From the NCBI GenBank assembly GCA_020846535.1, contig JADLDR010000031.1, positions 1 through 45,510 of the forward strand: 45,510 bases of DNA, given 5' to 3'. Numbering within the stretch: the stretch's first letter is position 1; every line of letters begins with the position of its first letter. The notes below the pieces were generated by a model, which was not told the DNA's origin, did no database searches, and saw only the letters and a list, made by a program, of their open reading frames with translations. Of the stretch, positions 40,133-45,510 are shown piece after piece. Source of the DNA: Armatimonadota bacterium. GTDB taxonomy: Bacteria; Armatimonadota; JADLDR01. Made by a program: the position numbers and the translations under genes.

Positions 40133-42963
40133 TGCCGCTCCAGGGTAATCGCCACGATCTTCATATGCGGGTTGTCGGGCAGGCGGATGGCCGTCAGGGG
40201 GCGGTCCTGCACGATGGGCAGAACGTAGTGGAAGAGGGTGGCGGGCGACTTCATATCAATGCCTTTGGCCGTATGGCGATAGGGAACGGTAAAGCCGATC
40301 CTTTCTCCATACTGGGGCGGTTCGTTCCACTGGCTCATCGCCATCCGGACGGCGACGGCGTTTCCGGTTTCGTATTCGAAGGTGAAGTCTCCGACCGCAT
40401 TCGGCGCGATGGCGGCTCCCAGGATATGCGCCCGGTAGTAATATCCTTTCGGCGCAGTTCCGCCCTGTCCGCGGCAGGTCACCACATTCTTGACCCCGTC
40501 CGTTTTGGGGGGATAGGAGAACTGGATCAGGCGGCAGGAATCCCAGCCGCTCCGGTCCACCGGCCCCCAGTAGCCTGAAGGATACCATTTTCCTTCCATA
40601 CCGACCATTGGCACTTCCGGGGGCATCAACTCCGCAGGCAGGCTGTTCCCGGCCCCGTCGAACGATCCGTCTTCAAGATTGGCGGTCGAGCTGATGCCGT
40701 CGGTATCGTAGACGGCGGAGAGATCGACGAACTGCTGAGGGCCGCCGTTAATCAGCACGGGAACCACCAGAAGGGCGGTTCCCCGGGAGTTGGCCGAGGA
40801 CGAGGCCCAGACGCCGTTATGCTGCACATCCCACACCAGCAGATATTCGCCGGGGCCGGGCGGAGCTTTCAGTTCCACCGCGGCGTTAGTCAACTGCTCC
40901 GGCCCGGTGGGAAAGGGAATGGAGGCCAGGCTGCCCGGCCAGAACGCCTCGATCCCGTCCAGATAATACCAGTGGTAGGTGATTTTGGTGGCCTCGGGAG
41001 TCCACCGTTCTGAGCCTCTGTTCTGGAGGAAGGCTTTCAAGGAGTGGGAAGAACCGGCCAGCATCGTTTTGGGGGCGCTGCTCTGAAGGAAAAAAGCGCC
41101 GATGTCTTCCCGCAAAACCTCCACCGATTCCGTGTAGAGGCTTTTGCCGGAATTCAGCCACTGCTTCCCGTCATAGAGATCCCACTGAATCTGGTAGACC
41201 CACGGCCCCTTGGCGCTCCAGACCGGCAGGGGCGCTCCCATATGGTCGGCGGCCTGCGCCAGCACTTCGAAACGGGCCACCTCGCCGGGAGCGACATCCC
41301 CGGCAACGGCCTGCCGCCCTCCCTCCGGGTCGACCACTGCGGGCGCTTCGCCGTTCAGAATGCCGGTCCTGACCCATCTGTAGCCCAGAGCCACCCCGTC
41401 GGTCAGCCGCCAGGTGCGGCTGCCGTCGTTGCGGACGCGCACCTCCGTTTTGACCAGAGACCCCTGTTTCATCATGGTAGGCAGGGCGCTGGAGAGAACG
41501 GTGGCGGCCATCTCCTGCGGCGGCTTCCCGACGGTGACGGGCAGGGAAAGAGGGACCGAGCCGCTCAGGGAGAACCAGTTGCCTGCGCCCTGCGCCATAT
41601 CGACGCGCAGTTCGTAGCGGCCCTCGGGCATAGGGCTGCCGTCCGCCTGAAGAGTGGCGATCCCGAGGCTCATGTCTATCGACTGCCCGGGCTGCACGAC
41701 ACGGGGAACCGGAACAGAGGCCGCCGGAGCCTCGAAAGGCTGCCCGTCTTTGAACCACCGGTAGGAGAGGGCTGTCCCTTCCAGCGATCTCCACAGCTTG
41801 GCCCCTACATTGCGAATGGTGAAATCCACCAGGCAGACCGACCGGGGCGCGATCACCTCCGGGGCCGTATGGCGGGCGAATTTGGCCTGATAGGGGATGG
41901 GATTGTGCAGGGACAGGCTGCCCAGGCGCGTCAGGTCGAGGTAGGTCAGGCCATATTGCCGGGTGGGAGCCACCTCGCTGCCGTCATGGTAGCCGTTGAA
42001 GGATTCGATGATCACCCAGTCCGGCTTCTGGATGAGAGCCTGGCTCCAGTCGGCTTTATAGGCAGTCCCGCCCGCCCGGGGGCGGGGCGGGCTGAGGCTG
42101 GCCGGCTGGGTGGAATCGTTGTAGCCAGGGCTGAGCGCGGCCACAGCGATCCGGCCCGAGCCGTCGAACCGGGCGGCCTGCCAGGGGCCGAAATCGCAGT
42201 AGCCGTCCAGCGCAACCCCCTTGGCCTTAAAATCGCTGCCCCCGACCCAGGCGAGGGTTTTGCCGAACTCCTCCTTGAACTGGCGTTCGGCGTATCGGAA
42301 CGCCTCTTCGGAGACCGCCGCAAAATCCGACGCCCCCCGCAGCACTACAACGCAGGCGGGAACTGCTTGGCCCGGAAGGATGACCTGCGCCCGGAACTCC
42401 GGCGGAATCCGCGTGAAAAAGGCGCGGATGTGGCTGTAGAATTCGCGCTGGCCCTCCGGGCGGGCGAGATCGGGCCTGGAGCCGTCCTCGGCCAATGAAG
42501 AGGTATCGAAAGACATCCCGACAAGCGGGTAATCCTTTTGTTCCGCTTTGGTTTCTTTCAGGGCCTGGACCAGAACGTCCAGCCCTTTCAGGGCATAGGT
42601 GGCCCTATCCTGGGACGCGCCCCGGTAGACCGGCAGCAGCACATCGATGCCGGCCCGCCGGGCGTCTCGAATCTGCTCCCGGTGCCACTGGGTGAAATCG
42701 TAGCTGAACCAGGGGCCGGTTCCGCCCATCGGCTTGTCGGTCAGAAGGCTGGTTCCGTCCCCGGCCCGCACCCGGGCGAAAGGAACGTCCTTCCGGATGT
42801 CTCCCTGAAACCAGTAATAATAATGCGCCAGAAGCAGCTTCTGGCGTCGGTCCGCGGGCTTGGCTTCTTCCGCAGCCTGGGGCCATACCGCGCCTGAGCC
42901 GAAAATCCAGAGCGCCGCCATCCACCACGCCGCAACCCCCCGGAGGGCAGTTATCCGTATCAA
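40129..42963 (-). CDS. Large secreted GH99-like/DUF5010-type protein with Ig-like modules
   Basis: A 944-residue secreted protein. After a signal peptide (cleavage near residue 28) comes a region (about 40-340) like the GH99/DUF5010 (beta/alpha)8 barrel: HYYYWFQG, DFTQWHREQIRDARRAGIDVL and VIIESFNGYHDG. Then about three Ig-like modules (about 350-650, each with a YRW or YHW and PG-Q/E-V pattern), and a C-terminal beta domain of unknown kind. A role in extracellular glycan cleavage is inferred; no catalytic pair was assigned. The start is probably TTG at 42963, with AAGGAG 8 bases upstream; a GTG at 42972 overlaps that site. It is coupled to the S66 gene. Confidence 0.7.
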   Translation of the reverse strand: MIRITALRGVAAWWMAALWIFGSGAVWPQAAEEAKPADRRQKLLLAHYYYWFQGDIRKDVPFARVRAGDGTSLLTDKPMGGTGPWFSYDFTQWHREQIRDARRAGIDVLLPVYRGASQDRATYALKGLDVLVQALKETKAEQKDYPLVGMSFDTSSLAEDGSRPDLARPEGQREFYSHIRAFFTRIPPEFRAQVILPGQAVPACVVVLRGASDFAAVSEEAFRYAERQFKEEFGKTLAWVGGSDFKAKGVALDGYCDFGPWQAARFDGSGRIAVAALSPGYNDSTQPASLSPPRPRAGGTAYKADWSQALIQKPDWVIIESFNGYHDGSEVAPTRQYGLTYLDLTRLGSLSLHNPIPYQAKFARHTAPEVIAPRSVCLVDFTIRNVGAKLWRSLEGTALSYRWFKDGQPFEAPAASVPVPRVVQPGQSIDMSLGIATLQADGSPMPEGRYELRVDMAQGAGNWFSLSGSVPLSLPVTVGKPPQEMAATVLSSALPTMMKQGSLVKTEVRVRNDGSRTWRLTDGVALGYRWVRTGILNGEAPAVVDPEGGRQAVAGDVAPGEVARFEVLAQAADHMGAPLPVWSAKGPWVYQIQWDLYDGKQWLNSGKSLYTESVEVLREDIGAFFLQSSAPKTMLAGSSHSLKAFLQNRGSERWTPEATKITYHWYYLDGIEAFWPGSLASIPFPTGPEQLTNAAVELKAPPGPGEYLLVWDVQHNGVWASSSANSRGTALLVVPVLINGGPQQFVDLSAVYDTDGISSTANLEDGSFDGAGNSLPAELMPPEVPMVGMEGKWYPSGYWGPVDRSGWDSCRLIQFSYPPKTDGVKNVVTCRGQGGTAPKGYYYRAHILGAAIAPNAVGDFTFEYETGNAVAVRMAMSQWNEPPQYGERIGFTVPYRHTAKGIDMKSPATLFHYVLPIVQDRPLTAIRLPDNPHMKIVAITLERQ

Positions 42964-43147
42964 AATATGCACTCCTTCGCACAGATGGGATAATCCATGA
43001 GTCGCGCAATCCGTTCCGTTTGCCGCGTTATCTTATCATGTTTGGGAGGAGGTGTCAAGACGGCGTTGGCGAATCTTTCTCTTGAGAAAAGACCCGAAGG
43101 CGAGAATCGTACCAGCAATGTCACTCAAAGAGGAGGCTATTCGCCCT

Positions 43148-45109
43148 ATGAACGGCTATGTTTTGTTGTTTGTCGGTCTGGCGCTGTCGCTGTCGGCGGC
43201 GGCGGCGCTGGCGCAGAGAGCGCCGGTGAGTTTGTGGCCGGTGGATCCTCTGGAAAAGGTTTTCCGGGATACGCTCCCGCCCGCGCAGGCGGAGGGAAGC
43301 ATCCGCATCCGGTGCGCCCGGAACGAGATCGAGTCAGGGCAGTTCGCCATACGGGCCGGGCTGGCTCTGGAGAGGGTCCAGGTCAAAATCTCCCCGCTCC
43401 GGCACGTAACGGAGGCCGCGTTTCTTTCGGAAGAACAGATCCGCTGGCGCATGGTGGGCTTCGTGCCTGTCCGCAAGAACAGCCCCGACACCCCGGATTC
43501 TGAACTGCTGCGAAAAGCCCCGTTCCAGGCCCCGGACCCGCTGCTGGAAGATCGCTCTTTCGGCCTCAAACCGGGGCAAACCCAGCCGATATGGCTGACT
43601 GTGAGCATTCCGGAGCGGGCGATCCCCGGGGAGTACCGCGGGACGGTGACGGTGGACACCCCGAGGGGGCAGGCGGAAGTTCCTATCGAAGTGAGCGTTT
43701 ATCCATTTGCCCTGCCCAATGCCCGGCATCTGTTTGTCACGAACTGGTTCAATCTGCAAGCCATCGCCCGCGCTCATTCGGTCGATCTCTGGTCGGAGGA
43801 GTTCTGGCAGGCACTGGGTCGGTACGCGCAGAACATGGCCGCCCACCGCCAGAATGTGGTTCTGACGCCCCTCTCCCTGGTTGCCGTCTACCGGGAGGAG
43901 GACGGGCGGCTCGCTTTCGACTTCAGCCGGTTCGACCGCTATGTCCGGTTGTTCGAAAAAGCGGGCGCGGCGCAGCGCATAGAGCTTTCGCACCTGGGCG
44001 GCTTCGGAGAAGGCGGATGGGCCAGCAAAACCATACAGCTTCACCCGCTCTCCGCTGTGGAGCGCAAAACCGGCGAGACGCTGGCGCTGCCGCCCCAGGA
44101 ATCGCTGCCGCCCTTCCTCAAAGCCGTGGAGCAGCACCTCGCGCAAAACGGTTGGCTGGAGAAATCGTGCATTCATGTGACGGATGAGCCTGCGGAACAC
44201 AACCGGCTGTCCTGGCTGGAAGCCTCGCGCTTTATCCGCCAGGCCGCCCCGCGCCTCAAGCAAATCGATGCCATCGAAACCACCGGGTTCGGCAGATCAC
44301 TCGATGTATGGGTTCCGAAGCTGAACCACCTGAACCACTGGCTGGAGGAATATCAGGCGGCAGAGGCGGACGGGGCGGAACTCTGGTTTTACACCTGCTG
44401 CCATCCCACCGGCTATTATCCGAACCGCTTCACCGACTACTCGCTGGTCAAAACGCGCCTGCTCCATTGGCTCAACTGGCGCTACAACCTGACCGGCTAC
44501 CTGCACTGGGGCCTGAACTTCTGGACGGCCAACCCCTTCGACGACCTCAACGATACCGCTCTCCCGCCCGGGGACAGTTTCATTATCTACCCGGGCAGCG
44601 CCGGCCCCCTCGATTCAATCCGGTGGGAAGCCATGCGCGACGGCCTGGAGGATTTCGAGTATCTCTGGCTTCTTCAGGACGCTTTCGCCAGCGCCGTCAA
44701 AAAGCTGGGCAATCCTTCCCTGCCCGCCCGCGCCCGAAGCGACGAACTCTGCCGCCTCCTGGTACACTCCATCACCGATTACGAGCGAGACCCCGCCCGG
44801 CTGAACGACATCCGCCACCGGATCGCCCAGGAGATCGTTGCGCTTTCAGCCCTGCCCGCCCTTCTGGTCACCACCAGCCCGCCCGCCGGAAGCGAAGTGG
44901 TCTCCGGCCCCATCTCCCTCATCGTGCGCGGTGCTGCCGAACCGGGAACGAGCGTCACCGTGAACGGGCAGGCGGTCGACCTGAATATGAGTGGAACCTT
45001 TTCTATTCAGACGTGGCCCGAAGGCGGGAAAGTTACCGTCACGGCGGAAAAAGACGGGCAGAAGAAGACAGTGGAGAGGGAATTCCGGGTAAGAGGGGGA
45101 AAGCCCTGA
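43148..45109 (+). CDS. Secreted DUF4091-type glycoside hydrolase-like protein
   Basis: A 653-residue secreted protein: signal peptide (1-22, cleavage after ALA), a beta-sandwich N-terminal domain (about 30-200, ending YPFALP), a central (beta/alpha)8-like part (about 205-540) with SHLGGFGEGGWASK and HVTDEPAEHN, and the DUF4091 signature RWEAMRDGLEDFEYLWLL (about 505-522). The last 80 residues are an Ig-like domain (SPPAGSEVVSG...VTVNGQ). DUF4091 proteins are thought to act on polysaccharides, but no activity is settled; an acid pair could be the DE of TDEP. GAGGAGG precedes ATG 43148 by 11 bases. It is divergent from the 944-residue protein gene, and both may serve the same glycan. Confidence 0.78.
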   Translation: MNGYVLLFVGLALSLSAAAALAQRAPVSLWPVDPLEKVFRDTLPPAQAEGSIRIRCARNEIESGQFAIRAGLALERVQVKISPLRHVTEAAFLSEEQIRWRMVGFVPVRKNSPDTPDSELLRKAPFQAPDPLLEDRSFGLKPGQTQPIWLTVSIPERAIPGEYRGTVTVDTPRGQAEVPIEVSVYPFALPNARHLFVTNWFNLQAIARAHSVDLWSEEFWQALGRYAQNMAAHRQNVVLTPLSLVAVYREEDGRLAFDFSRFDRYVRLFEKAGAAQRIELSHLGGFGEGGWASKTIQLHPLSAVERKTGETLALPPQESLPPFLKAVEQHLAQNGWLEKSCIHVTDEPAEHNRLSWLEASRFIRQAAPRLKQIDAIETTGFGRSLDVWVPKLNHLNHWLEEYQAAEADGAELWFYTCCHPTGYYPNRFTDYSLVKTRLLHWLNWRYNLTGYLHWGLNFWTANPFDDLNDTALPPGDSFIIYPGSAGPLDSIRWEAMRDGLEDFEYLWLLQDAFASAVKKLGNPSLPARARSDELCRLLVHSITDYERDPARLNDIRHRIAQEIVALSALPALLVTTSPPAGSEVVSGPISLIVRGAAEPGTSVTVNGQAVDLNMSGTFSIQTWPEGGKVTVTAEKDGQKKTVEREFRVRGGKP

Positions 45110-45150
45110 TAATCTCTCGCTTGGCTCAGCGAACGAAGTCTTAACGCTGC

Positions 45151-45250
45151 CCTTGCGAGGAGCTTAAGCGATGAAGCAATCCCCAGGCGCTCCGATAGCG
45201 AAAGATTGCTTATCCTGGAGATTGCCGCGTCGCTTAAGCTCCTCGTAAGG
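45151..45250. repeat. Palindromic repeat, second copy
   Basis: Arms of about 37 bp, starting CCTTGCGAGGAGCTTAAGCG and ending CGCTTAAGCTCCTCGTAAGG, inverted with few mismatches. The motif order (TTGCGAGGAGC, GAAGCAATC, CCAGGCG) equals that of the repeat at 35261-35348. It lies just after the DUF4091 stop and could form a very stable hairpin in the transcript end. The region 45110-45510 contains no gene. Confidence 0.8.
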
Positions 45251-45274
45251 AGAGCAATGGAGGACTGCATTATA

Positions 45275-45386
45275 TAGGACTTTTGCTCTTATAGGGGCGA
45301 ACCGATGGGTTCGCCCCAGGCACAGGGCAGACACATAGGTCTGCCCCTGCCGGTCGCCCCATCCGGGGGACAAAGCGAAAGTCCTA
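45275..45386. repeat. Small repeat with 13-bp terminal inverted repeats
   Basis: TAGGACTTTTGCT (45275-45287) is mirrored by AGCGAAAGTCCTA (45374-45386), with 12 of 13 pairs matching. Inside are GGGGCGAACC/GGTTCGCCCC and GGGCAGAC/GTCTGCCC palindromes. It is 112 bp, with no coding capacity. No clear flanking duplication was found. Confidence 0.6.
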
Positions 45387-45510
45387 AGCAGCCCGTTGGA
45401 GTAAAGGGGCAGTTTTTGGCGGATCCGGTCCGACCTGTAGGGGCGATCCTTGTGATCGCCCGCCCTGCCGGTAGGGCCGTTTTCAGGGCGAACAAATCGT
45501 TCGCCCCTAC
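45384..45510. repeat. Repeat shared with 14.4 kb, cut by window end
   Basis: CTAAGCAGCCCG (45384-45395) followed by GGAGTAAAGGGGCAGTTT matches the left edge of the composite repeat at 14383. The remainder has GGGGCGATCC/GATCGCCC and GGGCGAAC/GTTCGCCCC palindromes and runs off the window. Confidence 0.6.

Noticed and set aside
1..45510. tRNA or rRNA genes
   Set aside because: No cloverleaf with a conserved T-loop or rRNA motif was seen on either strand by reading; a dedicated covariance search would be decisive.

Overview
The window reads as a GC-rich chromosome segment of a Gram-negative (diderm) bacterium with many secreted proteins. Diderm: a TolC-type outer-membrane channel with a complete RND efflux system. 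Lineage hints (inference only): two prepilin-like proteins of the DUF1559/H-X9-DG type, a PEP-CTERM surface protein, a GH116 family glucosidase and large secreted DUF4091/DUF5010-type proteins are a combination seen in Armatimonadota, Planctomycetota and relatives. No rRNA, tRNA or CRISPR array was seen. Genes are dense, but the gaps are full of small palindromic repeats.

Layout. 0.3-4.4 kb: macro-domain protein, orphan STAS protein, then queE, a MazG-like pyrophosphohydrolase, a secreted six-hairpin protein and a broken Uma2 gene. 4.4-5.2 kb: prepilin-like protein with a near-consensus promoter. 5.8-13.6 kb: a metal-efflux block on the minus strand (adaptor with two heavy-metal-binding motifs, RND pump, Spy/CpxP-like protein, TolC, closed by a strong terminator) preceded by a secreted YHS protein. 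13.7-15 kb: a scar holding the 3' part of a copper-type P-ATPase, the last 39 codons of an IS5-like transposase, a repeat and an orphan gene start. 15-17.6 kb: GH116 enzyme. 18.1-20.2 kb: AT-richer DNA methyltransferase convergent with a probable restriction enzyme. 20.2-25.7 kb: moxR-DUF58-transglutaminase-holA operon on the minus strand.

25.9-29.1 kb: second prepilin-like protein, a CNNM/CBS (HlyC/CorC) membrane protein, an RHS remnant and a long repeat. 29.2-37.4 kb: mainly housekeeping genes on the minus strand: mog/moaB-like, a methyltransferase, ftsH, tilS, an ApgM-like enzyme (possibly a homoserine kinase), purC and thrC. 37.6-45.1 kb: CoA-binding protein, PEP-CTERM protein, S66 peptidase coupled to a 944-residue secreted protein, and a DUF4091 protein.

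The least explained material is in the gaps. One family of insertion-like repeats has ends resembling ACCCAAGTTGCCACCTA. Two short copies (5.5 kb and 38.3 kb) are each flanked by an exact 7-bp direct repeat; a long copy (28.7 kb) carries an extra module also present at 1-260 and 14.4-14.8 kb. A second palindromic family occurs at 35.3 and 45.2 kb, and a third, with 13-bp ends, at 45.3 kb. I did not find a wholly new multi-gene system. The best leads are this repeat family, the ApgM/ThrC linkage, the unusual tandem metal-binding motifs of the adaptor, and the gene scars at 3.9, 14.3 and 28.3 kb.
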